This document shows positions 36,794 to 48,339 of a stretch of DNA of 64,000 nt, in pieces; positions within the stretch are counted from its first letter, which is position 1, and each line of letters starts with the position of its first letter. Made by a program: the position numbers and the translations under genes. A model generated the notes under the pieces. The model saw nothing but the letters and a program-made list of their open reading frames with translations. It was not told where the DNA came from and searched no databases. Origin of the DNA: Bradysia coprophila (Eukaryota > Arthropoda > Insecta > Diptera > Sciaridae). The stretch is from NCBI RefSeq assembly GCF_014529535.1, contig NC_050738.1:248001-312000 (forward strand). The letters are read 5' to 3'.

Positions 36794-38557
36794 ATGTCAT
36801 CGGACGAGGATGAAGACATGTATTACAATCCTGACACGCCGGAAGAATCAACCAAAACCAGCATTGTACCGGCACTATCAAAGAACAAATACCAAAAAGC
36901 GTACGACGACTTCCAGAAGTGGAATAAATTGAAGGGTGGCACACCAGTGACGCAAAAGATTCTGCTGAAATATTTCACGGATTTGGCGGAGAAACACAAA
37001 CCGACCACACTGTGGGCGTACTATTCGTAAGTCGACATTTTCTGCGGGGAAATTGAACCGAATGTTCGAACATCAAATGTTTCCGTTTCAGGATGCTAAA
37101 GGCCACTTTGCGAACAAACGACAACTTGGACATAACTTCATGGTCACAGTTGTTGGACTTCTTGAAACGGAAAAATGCTGGATACAAACCCGTCAAGGCG
37201 ACCTGCTTCACGGAAACTCAATTGGAAACATTTATGAACGAAGCACCCGACACCGAGTGGTTGGATGTGAAGGTAAACCTATTTTGGCTAGAAAATCTAT
37301 TTGATTTTAAAGGTTGACTTGTTCGTAGGTAGCCACCATATTTGGATTGAACGGTGTCTATAGCGGGCACAAACTAGTGAACATTCAAATCGAACATGTG
37401 AAAGAGTACGAGAACTATTATTGGGTGTTAATGCCCAACGCCGAAATCAACCAGTCGTTCACAATAACCGGCTCGTATTTTGCCATTGTAAAACGATATG
37501 CCGCTCTGCGTCCGAAAAAGACTCTCACAAATCGCTTCTTCGTACATTACGCCGAGGGTAAATGCACCGAATTTCCGACCGGACAAAATCAATTCTATAA
37601 AATGCCCCGCAGAATAGCAAATTATCTGAAACTACCCAAACCGGAATCATTTTCAGGTAATGGCCTCGGACATGTGTACTAATGATCTGTGAGATGGAAA
37701 AATGTTAATTTTCCTCTTCGACTTTAGGATCGTCATTTCGACTGGCTTCAGCAACTGAATTCCTTGCAAGACAATCAGCTCGCATCAGACCATTCGATGT
37801 GCCGAATACCGATGCCAGTAATTCGTGCAGTATGGCCGAAACATATAGCGAAGAGAACATCGATCAACCAGTCGAATATTCGTTAGATTATGAAACCGGT
37901 CTCATGAAGACATGCTTCAACAGTTTCACAACTCCACCGATGTCGGTTGCCAGCAATGGCATTGAACACACGGCCGGTATGTTAAAATGACCGACTCGAT
38001 CTACATCCTGTCTTTGTGTAACATGAGATTTGTTATTTTCAGAGCATGTGTGCACCAACAATTGCAACTACGTGAGATGTGCGAAAGAAGACAACGAAAA
38101 GAACGTTTTCCACGCATTCAGCATAGCAAAATCGTCGGACTACGCCATCACAGAATTGATACCCACCCAATTTCCGTCGGATCCCACATGCCGATGGATG
38201 GTGGCCTACTCGCATTTCAATGATCCCGTTTCCGCGCACAATTTGAAAGAGAAATTCGACGAAATCACAAAAGTGATACCGAAAAATGTGAAAGTGATCC
38301 AGAAGTACATCCGATGCAATTCGTCGAAGCTGTTTGCCGCCTATGTGGTCGTGTACGGCGTGAAATGTCGATGCCAAAAGCCGATATTCGGTCCGGTCCC
38401 GGTGAAACGGGACGTATTTCGGAAGTCAAATTTTGATCCGCTGTTAGAGCAGGCGCCAGTCGGCTTCACAAAACCAAATTTTGATCCACTGTCCGCACAG
38501 CCATCGGATTCGGATGACCTATCATTTTCATTTGTTGACATCAAACAAGAGACGTAA
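36794..38557 (+). CDS. Crypton recombinase-derived protein, array member 7
   Basis: Exons 36794-37026, 37092-37272, 37329-37656, 37728-37976 and 38043-38557 total 1506 nt, giving 501 aa in frame. This is the longest and most diverged member. It alone has an intron inside the core-binding domain (between AYYS and MLKATL). Landmarks are MSSDEDEDMYYN, KYFTDLAEKHKPTTLW, NAGYKPVKAT, EWLDVK, VATIFGLNG, NRFFVHYAEGKC, PRRIANYLKL, SLDYETGLMK, CTNNCNYVRC, CRWMVAYSH and KCRCQKP. Its box II reads FSGSSFRLASATEFLA, nearer the Crypton form (GH-x-FRR-x-SAT) than any paralogue, so it may be the least altered copy. After the Cys domain it carries about 60 extra residues with a repeated F(T)KPNFDPL phrase and ends VDIKQET, a perfect I-K-x-E site. 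A polyadenylation signal AATAAA follows at about 38571. Confidence 0.87.
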
Positions 38558-38673
38558 AACTTGAGAGCGGAAATAAAAAAGGAAAATATTTTTGCTGGTA
38601 CGCTGGGAGTGTTTGTTTGTTGGTTTGTCCTTCTACCAAAGAATATTCAGCGGTAAGAGAACGGTCAACTTTA

Positions 38674-41600
38674 TTAACGGCACACAGTAAGTTTCAATGT
38701 CAATAGAAAGCCGATTAGTGAGAAGCTTCCCATCACCACATTACTCTTCGAAATCGCATAGTCACTGTATTCAGCTGGAGTATTCATATCGGTTATGTAG
38801 TTGTCATCAATCGGCTCGTAGTCAATGGTTTCGGTCGATAGGTTCGGCAGTTCAACTAAATTTTTGATTTTTGATTACAAATTCCATAAAATTTGAAATT
38901 CTGACTTACTTTCACCGCCTGTTGCGAATCGGATGATACGACTGTTATCACTCCAACCATATCTGTTGCGTGACTGTACAGCTACATCTGAAAAATGCAA
39001 ACAAAAATCATTTGTAGGACGATTTTACAAACTTCCACGCAGACGACATACCATATATGGACGCAGGCATCAATCCGCGTAACGTATAACCGATCGTATG
39101 TATCGGACCTTATAGTGGAGAAACGAAACATAGTTCACAAAACAAACGATCAAATCAAATTCGTCATACCTTCGGACAGTTCAGATGGAATGACCAACTC
39201 ATTCCAATCGATTGTGGTATGTCGATTCATTGGAGTAATATTTCCGGACGGAATTTGTCTGAATTTCAGTTTATATTCGAAGATCTGCGATAAGCTTTCT
39301 GTTTGCCAAATCAAATTGTGGGTCATTGGTGTCGAGGCCAACGGCGATGTCTTAAATGCGGATGGTAATGGTCGACCAGTCAGTTCAATAACAGCCCCTT
39401 TGAAGCCCAATTTGTTCTCCGCACGGCATTCGTACATTCCCAGATCCGTTTCCTTCACCTTCTTAATCGTTAGCACATGCTTCGTCGTTGCGTGATAGTT
39501 CAGTACGGTAAGATTGACGTTAATATCGGTATCGTGTCGCGATATACGAAGATCTTGCAGAACGGGCACACCATGATGGAACCAATGAACAGTGGCTACC
39601 GGTGCGGAAATCACGTGACATTCTAGTGAAGCGCGGAGATTGATTTTCGTATGGACGACTGCTGATTCAGGTTTTATTTCTGGAGGGACTGCAAATTCAA
39701 TTCGTCAATAGATCGGTAGCCCATTCAGGCGATTTACTTACATAATACAATCATATTGATGCCGGCAACAGCCGGTTCACCAACACCATTCGTAGCAATG
39801 CATTCAATCGGTCCGGACATCTCCCGACTCGTCACTTCAACCGTCGTTCGTCGCGTATTATCCAAATGGTCAGACTCGCCCCTTCCGTTCCGCTTCCAAG
39901 TGATTATCGGCTGAGGCACTCCATTCGCTTCGCAAACAATCTCAAACACGGAACCAATTTTGACTTCAAATATGCCTTTCGGATCTGACACAACACTCGG
40001 AGGATCTGCGTGGATTGTCTTTTATTAGTCGACTCGATTGATTGAATTAATTGAAAAAAGGAGAAAAAAAATTTACGAACATTGTACTTCGATTGCATGA
40101 TACTGTGTTGCCAGTTCTCCTTCAATCGTCTTTATCTCACAGATATACTCGCCCGTATCTTCCGGCTTAAGGCTACGAACTTGTAGACTGCCATTTTGAA
40201 ACAGTGTCACCCTCGGCGGTGGTAGTAGTTCAGGATGTCTTGTGTCGATAATCAGTACGGCTTCCCTTATCCATCGAATGCTACGAATTTCGGCTGCAAA
40301 TTTAAATTTTAAATTATTTTAGCTAAACGAAAGTTTTATGTTTGAATGTAGAATGTTTCAGAATCAGGCCACGACAGTAACTTCAAAAATAAGCGATGAA
40401 CTCCGGTTCATGTGTATTAAATAGTAAAAGAATGGTTAAACAAATGAAGTAAAAGATTTTGTGTTAATCACTAGGCGACACTTTTAACAAACGAAACAGG
40501 TAACAGGTAATTGAAAACATTTTTGTTAATTTCAAGCAAAATCATAAAGTTTTGTCACACAGTTGTTATATGACTAAATCTAATCCTCCCTGGCGTTCGT
40601 TGAGTCATTTATTTTCTTAACAGAATAAAAACGACCCGAAAGCACAAAGTCACAATTGATTAATTCCAATTCCTTCCTATATCAAATTCTCGGCTTAACA
40701 TATTGCTCGAATGTCGAATATGTCGATTGATTAAATTGGTTTGATCGAACCGAAACGTCTCATGTTATATTGAAATTCTACATCAATTTCCCTAACTTAA
40801 CTATACATATATACCAACCAGTGTTGTTTGCAAGAACAGTGACTTGATATGCAGAGTCAGTAACAATCAAACAATTGTTCAACGTTTAGAGTTGCAACAA
40901 AAGCAATGGAAAAATGTTAACACCACTCATCATACAAGAGAGACCATATAATAATACTCAAAACTAATTCAATAAAACCGTGTCTATTCATATCAAATTT
41001 ACTTCATTTGATACATTTAAAACGTTGTGGAAAGTGCCACGATGATTTTATTTTTTGTATGTATGCTCCGTCATTATGGACCAAAAACGAATAATAAGAA
41101 ACAGAATACATGACTTCCGCTCTGGATTAAATTTAAGGCGATAAATTTAACTTTAATTTATGCGCAAAGGTAACGATATGGAGACAAAGTAAAAAAAAAA
41201 TCGTAACAACAAAAGGGTCTCCGATTTATGAAAGATAATGTGTTTGCGACGGGCGACGTTTGCTTGACAAAATTAAATCGTCAATTTGAATAATTCGGCA
41301 CTGTTGCTGTGAGAAAGCGAACGGAATGACTTCATAACTTAAAGAAATGCACTTTTATAGAACTGATTTCTTCAACAAAAATAAACCTCAGCAGAATGCA
41401 CCGTCGATCTCAACATGTCTTTACTTTGACAAGACATAATATACAGCTTTACAATGTTAAGGAAACAGAAAAATAAATAACAGACCAGCTTGATTTATTG
41501 AGTAGTGAAGGGTCGGTTTCAAGATTTCAGTAAGAAAGAAAAGTTTGGCACTCTTTCAATGTGTTAACCTGTCACATATGGCTATTCATCTGTTATCGAT

Positions 41601-43749
41601 AACGACAACAGAAATAACGACAAGCTCTGGGTAATATGGTCCGTTGTATAGTAAATTGTATGTTAAAACAATTGAAGTACAAGATTCAAAATACTTTGAT
41701 CGACGGAAGTAATAGACCCGATAATAATACTGGTCATATGCTTGCCGTCTTTAAATTCTTTTCTTCTTCTTTCAAATTAAAATAATTGCACTTTGAATTC
41801 GATAACAGAATATCAAGTCTCAGTGGGCAATTGAAAAAAAAACTTACAGAAAAAATGGTATAATGTTTTACACGCGTAAAATTACCTCCTTCATATCCAG
41901 AACAGCTTAGATACAAAAGCGGCAGTTTTACATATGCAAAACACCGGCTTCAATTTCTTGCTGACTCTAAACTGACTGTCACAACAACGATATGATAAAA
42001 ATCAATGCAAATAGAGCCATTTTAAAATACACAAAAAATCATAAAATCTTCAAGATTTCAATTAACCTCAATCTAATACAGCACGTACTGTACACAATTC
42101 CGCAGTTGCACAAAAAAATGTTCTGCACAAACAAAATCTATTACTTCTTTTAATTAAACCATCGATTGAAAAAAGTCTAACCAGATGGTCAGATGGAAAA
42201 TATTTTTTTTTTCCTTTGCAAAAACAACATCTAGCAATGAAAGACAAAGACATATAGTACTTAACAGTTTAACATATAAAATGACGGTCTTTGTGATATA
42301 GTCTGGTAACTGTTGTATAGCCGGTCTATAAGACTTTAATCTCTTGCTCTAATAATCAATTAAAAACCCTTTTCATCCGTTTGTTTCTTTCACTTATAAA
42401 ATGGCCATGATCAGATCATTGGTCATTTCTAAAACATAAACGCAATCATTTGAAAACATTCGTCCCTATTCTAAGGGTTGGAATACTATCAATCAAAGTG
42501 AAAACGTGAAAGAATTGTGCGCATTTAATTAGCCGCATTTGATATACGCACCCCATTCCCAGTAATTTGATACAGAAAATTATAATACGAATTGAAAGAA
42601 TTCTTTTTTAACATATCTGTGACTTGACTACAACGAGCAACGTAAAATGCATACCATTTTGAGAGACGCGTAGTAAGATGTTATAGAAGAAGCTACGTCT
42701 CTGCAAAATTCGAGTGAGTTTGAGTGAGTATGGATTATCGTTTTGTTTAATAGACTTAATAATTTAAGGATACAGTAGGTTATATTGGATGCTGTGAAAG
42801 TAATTGATTACATGAGCTAACAATATTGTTATAAAAGCAAACCCACAAGTGGTGATTTTGAGCAACAATCTTCGGTAACTGTCTTTTCGCCAAGTGTAGA
42901 TTTTGTATATCCGAGCCGAAGCCAAGATATACAACTACACTTGTCGAAAAACAGTTGCCGAAGACGTTGCTCAAAAACACAAGAGTCAATTTGCGAGTAT
43001 CACAAAGTTGTTTCCGAAGTAATGCAAAAGTTGACTTCCAACAACGAAAAATTAACAAAAATGTACCGAAAATAGTCCTCATGTGAATTAATGGTTAACT
43101 TTCGCATGGGGCAGGTAGCAAAACATTTAAGTGCTACGGCCTTTATGAAATATGCATTTATTTACATTGCCTGCCTAATCACAATAAAGCACAATAACGT
43201 ACTATTATGTTCGTTATATAACTGAGAACTGAGTCCAGTGTGAGTATTAATAACAAAATGTGACGAATTATAGCCTTCACAACTTCTTTATTTTGTTGAA
43301 TCTATTTATAACAACAACTCTAACACCTCAGCTTAACATTGTACCCATGGTACTCTCATTACGATCTATTTGAAGCACTTGAAAATAAATCTTTTCTCTT
43401 GGCTGGCGAAACTAACGAAAACTGAGAATATGCCATAAACATCATTACACTCTCATTTATCACTTAAATTAAATTATTTTGATTTAATATGCATAATTTA
43501 CAATTTAATAACACAAAATATATCAGCCGTTGTTGTATTATACTTACAGTTATGGTTGCACGGCAGCAATACAGTATCATTTTCAAAGGTTTTCACTGTA
43601 GTGGGAACACTGTCGAAATTATTGTTTACATTAAATTGATGAGTTAAATCACATTGTACCAATGCGTTTGTTATGAATAAAATGAAATTTGTTATTGCCA
43701 CAATGTTCTTGGTTGGATTTATCGTAAGGAAGTGATTAAGTCGAAGCAT
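38674..43749 (-). CDS. Ig/Ig/Ig/FN3 GPI-anchored adhesion protein, klingon/wrapper-like
   Basis: Exons on the minus strand are 43749-43548, 40293-40081, 40005-39742, 39688-39170, 39108-39052, 38987-38910 and 38855-38674, for 1515 nt and 504 aa in frame. Residues 1 to about 33 are a signal peptide. Ig1 spans about 50-138 (LLPC ... DTGEYICEI), Ig2 about 139-226 (FEIVCEANG...GPIECIATN), and Ig3 about 227-320 (ASLECHV ... DLGMYECRAENKLG). One FN3 domain follows (HNLIWQTES ... YTLRGLMPAS, NRYGWSDNS). A hydrophobic C-terminus with no cytoplasmic tail (VVMGSFSLIGFLLTLKLTV) suggests a GPI anchor. Three Ig plus one FN3 plus GPI is the plan of Drosophila Klingon and Wrapper, both neural cell-surface proteins. 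Exon 2 must use the donor GTTCGT for the frame to hold (giving VQY-PPSV); a better-looking gtaaat 4 bp on breaks the frame. The 3' ends of this gene and array member 7 converge 116 bp apart. The start at 43749 is preferred over an upstream ATG at 43806 because it directly precedes the signal peptide. Confidence 0.88.
40294..43547 (-). other. Long first intron of the Ig gene
   Basis: This is a 3.25-kb intron with no recognisable gene. It contains a palindrome at 42857-42972 and three exact copies of the GAAGTANNAGATT motif or its complement (40446, 41674, 42135) plus a near copy at 41706. Confidence 0.7.
42857..42972. repeat. Imperfect palindrome in the Ig-gene intron
   Basis: GAGCAACAATCTTCGGTAAC at the left pairs with GTTGCCGAAGACGTTGCTC at the right. 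The arms continue through AAGTGTAGATTTTGTATA / TATACAACTACACTTG to a CCGAGCCGAAGCC centre. The centre resembles those of the palindromes at 875-968 and 55421-55534, hinting at one foldback family. Confidence 0.65.
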
Positions 43750-46539
43750 TTTCTTTTCTTTCTTTTTTTGTTGAGTTCGGCACTTAAATTTTAATTGTTC
43801 AAACAAATATTTGTAATGCTTAACTGATTGCTCGAAAGTCTATATATCATCCACTTGTTGCAACTTATTGTCTATCGCAATTTACATTTTATAACAGAGT
43901 CTCTGGCCGATGTTAATTAACACATATATAACGTTAAGATATATAACGCGATGATTATAAGAATGTCCCGCACATTTTCAGTCTAATCGCTTTGTATCTT
44001 TTTCACAGTAATGTCTATTTTTGAAATATAAAAAATTTAATTATTTTATATTGCTTTCGTAGCGAACTTGTGACCTTAATGACAAAATAATATGTCCCTC
44101 GTTCTATACTGAAGTTCAATTCACTTTTTCAAAAATTTATGGAAAAGACAAAATTTATGAAATATTTTTGAGCACAAAATGGTTGATTGAACGTAGGCTT
44201 GCCGTTTCGTAGATGAGTGGGAAATTATTTGGAAAATTAATTCGATTAAGTTTTTGTTCGCGAGTATATTACACAAGAAATTCAAACGGATTGAATTTAC
44301 TTGCTCCAGAACATTACTCAATTCGATTTAACAGAAAATTAGAAGATTCAATTTTTACAGGCCAGTTCTGGCTATCGAATGAGCGAGCAGCGATATTTCC
44401 GCTCAAAAGTGCATCATAAATTCAATAACGAGCGCAAACTCTACTTGGAACAGACGTCAATATATAAGTAAAAAAAAGCCTAGGGCGCATTAGGATTTTC
44501 CCGGTTAGCCCATATGGTCAGTCCAGTGGAAATGAAGGGCATATGAAGTTGATGAACTGTCGAAGGTCAGCTTGAACCTGAAGATGTGAGACCATTACAA
44601 CTTTCAGGCTTTCTCCAATCGCCCTGCACCAGCAAGAATGCACAAGCCATTTTATACTGATTAACAAAATTTAACTTTTAATCCTCAAATTTTTCTAAAA
44701 AGAAGTTTCAAAGGAAAAGAAAGGTTAAATGGTCCAGTAGGTCCAGTACAAATCAATGATCAAGACCTACTCATTAGAGTATTTTTATGCCATATCAATA
44801 GTACAACAAAAAACGTTAAAAGATTCCGTTTCCTGTACTGAACTGCTGTCCAAAGGACTTATAGCCTTGAAAATATTTTCGCAAAATTGATTGAATTTTC
44901 ACGAATATTTCTTCGATTTTTGTGATGTGCAAAGATCGACAAAATTCGTGAATTTTCGCGAAAATTTATGATGACTCGCGAAAATTCTTGGATAAACTTT
45001 CAAGGATATGGGCCCTGCAATACTAGGACATATCACCTCATAAATTATATTATCGATGGACGGAATATGACATCGAAAACTAGATAACCACCGGATGATT
45101 AATCCTTCTTCTAGTGTAATATCTCGACGGTATACAATTGTGCTTAGTCACAATATTAACAGGTCCATTCTCTAAATAATTTTCTTTCAAAAATTCAATT
45201 TTATTTCCCCTTTTATTCAATTAGTTATGCTTTAAATTGTTAACGTTCCGTGTGCTCGTACAATTGTACTTTCATTTAATTCCATTCATTACTAAATTGA
45301 GCGATAAATTCTTACTCATTCAACAAAGTTTATAAATATATCCAAGACATAAGACGACATACACCGAATGTAATACTCCGTAATTACTTTCAATTATAAA
45401 TTAACCGATTAATTCGATAAAAAATTTGATCACGACACGATATTTTATGAAAATATCACATTCATAAACCAAGCCACTAAACCATTTATTGTATAAACTT
45501 GTAGCAAGTGAATATTCACCGAAAAAAAAATAACGTAAAAAAATGCGCGCGCACCAGAAAACGATTTAAGAACGTCCGTTAAAGACGACTTTCCGAGTCA
45601 GAATGGTTCTGATGGTTCTGTTCGTTATGACTCTCACTGAACCATCGACGCAATAAGCATTAATGATATAATAAGTGTAGCCGCGCGGTGATAGCCATTA
45701 AGCGTGAATAGTTAGAAAGTTTTTTTTGTCTTCGTCATAAACATTAGAACTTTTCGATTCTCATGATGGCATTGAGAGTCACACATAGGGAAAAATAAAG
45801 GAATGAACATTTCAGTTTTTATGTTGAAAGTTGAAATGAACAAAAGCGAAGTTTTTGTTTACTCGTTCCATTTTAAATGTGAATTGGATTCAATTACTTC
45901 AAACAATTTTTTTTATTTGATTTGATATACTTAGGTGTCAAGGCAATGGCCATTGTATGCTGTGTGCATGTGTTTAGTTAAAACGGACAACATTACATTA
46001 TTAAACGATGAGGTGGTTGTGGGTGATTGATTTTTTTTTGGGTATGTTAATCTCTTCTACCATCACATTCCATCAACTCCTCGTAATGTCCACAAAATTT
46101 CCATTTTATTGATTTTATATATCTTCACACTATCAACACATTCGATGCTTATGAATAAAAAAATAATTCAATTGCTTTTAGGAGCATAAAATGAACGATT
46201 AGCCCGTATGTCGTAATTGAATGGAGATTTTTTTTCCCTACAAAAAATCCAACTTTTTATAGAAAATTTCTTGTGCACATCGGGGCTGTAAAAAATCATC
46301 GAATAATTATGTTCGTTTTATTGCTATATATCTCACTGCTTTTAATTTCATTCTATCGACATGAGCTGTATCCCATGCTGATTTCAATCTCTCATAAATA
46401 TCAGTTTAGATATTTAGAAGATATTTATCTCCATGCTTGATCGACAACAATGTGTGAGAAATGAACATTAATTGCTAGATATGCGAATGGTTGTAAGTTC
46501 AAATTTTAATGGATTCGATTTTAAGAAAAATAATGTTAC
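43750..46539. other. Intergenic, no gene recognised
   Basis: AT-rich sequence upstream of the Ig gene. Its promoter should lie near the left edge of this stretch. Around 44890-45000, TTCGCGAAAATT-type phrases are repeated four times. Nothing coding is visible. Confidence 0.5.
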
Positions 46540-48339
46540 TGCGAGTCGTTAGAGCGATGGACTCACGCCCTATATAGAGGTGTGCACCGCCGATTTTACG
46601 CCGAAAAATAATAGCTCACGATTGTATTTTCGTCGCGCCGAAATTTTATACGTTTAGTGCTTTCAGCCATTTTAATGGGCGGCAATATAAACTTAAATTG
46701 AAAAATTGTGTGCCTGAGTACAAGGTTTTAGCAAATGTTTATCTCTCTTAATTTATAAGGCAGGTTTCTATATGCGTAGAAAGGAGTTTTTGGTTAAAAA
46801 ATTTTTGTTGTAACTTTGGGTTTTTCTTCTTACCTGCACTGTACGACGGTGATTTTGTTTCTGATGCTACGATAGGGTTATCTTCGAAGTAGCTTTCTAT
46901 AACGTATCCTATTTCCATCAGTAGATGGCAAGTGTTTTTTGCAAATTTTTAAATACTAGTTCAAAGAAAAAGTTTGTTGCTGTCTTGGGAAGGGTATCGA
47001 TGGATACAACTGAGGATCACCATCGATACCCGAGGTCGAAAGCATTTGTATTTTCTGTATCCTCACTTAACGTGAACCCTTGGGTACGTTACTCTATTTT
47101 CTGTGCAATGGAATGGAGCGCGGCAGACGGCAGACAACGTTTCTCTTATTGTCTGTTGATGCAGATAAGAGGAAGAAGAAAGAGAACAAAATTCAGTGAA
47201 TCAGTCAAAACTGTGTGATACTACTGTAATTGTAAAGTGGCAAACTTAAGACCTTATGTGGAATTTGGGTGGAAAATGGCGCAAATCACATGTTTCAGGA
47301 ATTTATAAAGTGGAATATCTTTCCGGTTTCAAGTTTTTTCGTCAAAAGACGAGAAACGGATATCTTTATTTTCAATTTTTAGCTGCTTTATGTAAAAAAA
47401 AATTGGGGAAAAAATCATTTTGGCGTAGTTTATACACTTATTACGCTTAGTACTTATAAATTTAAGTTTATCTGAATCTCTTATTTGCGAAAACCTTCTA
47501 CTACGATCTCACTCCAACATCGAAGATGGACTAAAGGCAACGGGAACGGTTATTGCATAAATCGAAAGATAATAGTAGTGAGTTTGCGTAAATGACATAA
47601 ATTATAGTTGGAAATAAGAAACCTGCAGAACATCTAGTATGAAGATGTGACTTAAAATTTCCAACTTATAAGTTAACTTATAGCTTATATGTCATTTAGC
47701 AAACTCACTAATCATTCTTGGATTCATTAAATTAGATGTTTTTAAAATAATAGGTCAGTGATTGTACATTCAAAATATAAAAGGTGAGATACGTCTCAGT
47801 TGATTCTCCTTGTATAAGTGGTTGATACTTCAGATCGCAAGACAGTAAGAATTCAGTGTTTTTGCATTATTTTCGAAAGTTTCGATTTTTTGTAAATTTA
47901 TCGGCGCGCCGATCGGCGCACCGCCGCCGACTATTTTAAGATCGGCGCACACCTCTAGCGCTATATGTCACGGGTTCGACTACCGTGTCAGACATAGTTC
48001 ATAGGGTTTTTCCTAATTGTAAATGATTGGTATCTGCTGTTAGTTATCACTAGCCAGCTCTATCGACCGTAATAGGTCTCTAAGAAAACACCAAAAAATG
48101 CTGAACACAGTTCTTGTACGTCATGCGTAAGTCACAATGGTCACAATCGTGATTCTAAAAATGGCAACTACTAGCGACACCTATGTTCTAATAGATGAAT
48201 CATACGATTTATAATTCACAATTGTAAAATCTCTCGAAAATATGGTTAATGTACAACAGACCCATTGGCGGCTTAGGTGCTTGGAAAGCATCAGCTTTCC
48301 TGCCCATCTTATCCTATCCTATCCTATTGCGAGTCGTTA
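46540..48339 (+). mobile_element. tRNA-derived SINE, split by a hAT-like insertion
   Basis: The SINE is 46552-46574 plus 47966-48327, about 385 bp without the insert. Its head looks like a tRNA: GTCGTTAGAGCGATGGACT is a D-arm/A-box-like stretch, and CGGGTTCGACTACCG, across the insertion, is a B box. Its tail is a short run of ATCCT (48309-48327). It is bounded by a 12-bp direct repeat, TGCGAGTCGTTA (46540-46551 and 48328-48339). The left copy of that repeat overlaps what should be tRNA D-arm sequence, so part of the match could be microhomology or the head could be 5'-truncated. Confidence 0.7.
46575..47957. mobile_element. hAT-like non-autonomous element inside the SINE
   Basis: A 1383-bp element has ends TAGAGGTGTGC and GCACACCTCTA. 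It is flanked by GCCCTATA (46567-46574) and GCGCTATA (47958-47965), an 8-bp target duplication with one difference. The TAGAG terminus and 8-bp duplication fit hAT. Internal sequence has a 120-bp palindrome at 47580-47706 and no recognisable transposase; a 97-codon frame at 46925-47218 has no known motif. Because it splits the tRNA-like head of the SINE it is younger than that SINE insertion. Confidence 0.75.

Noticed and set aside
46925-47218. 97-codon frame in the hAT-like element
   Set aside because: No hAT dimerisation or DDE-type motif is visible, so it is not called a transposase.
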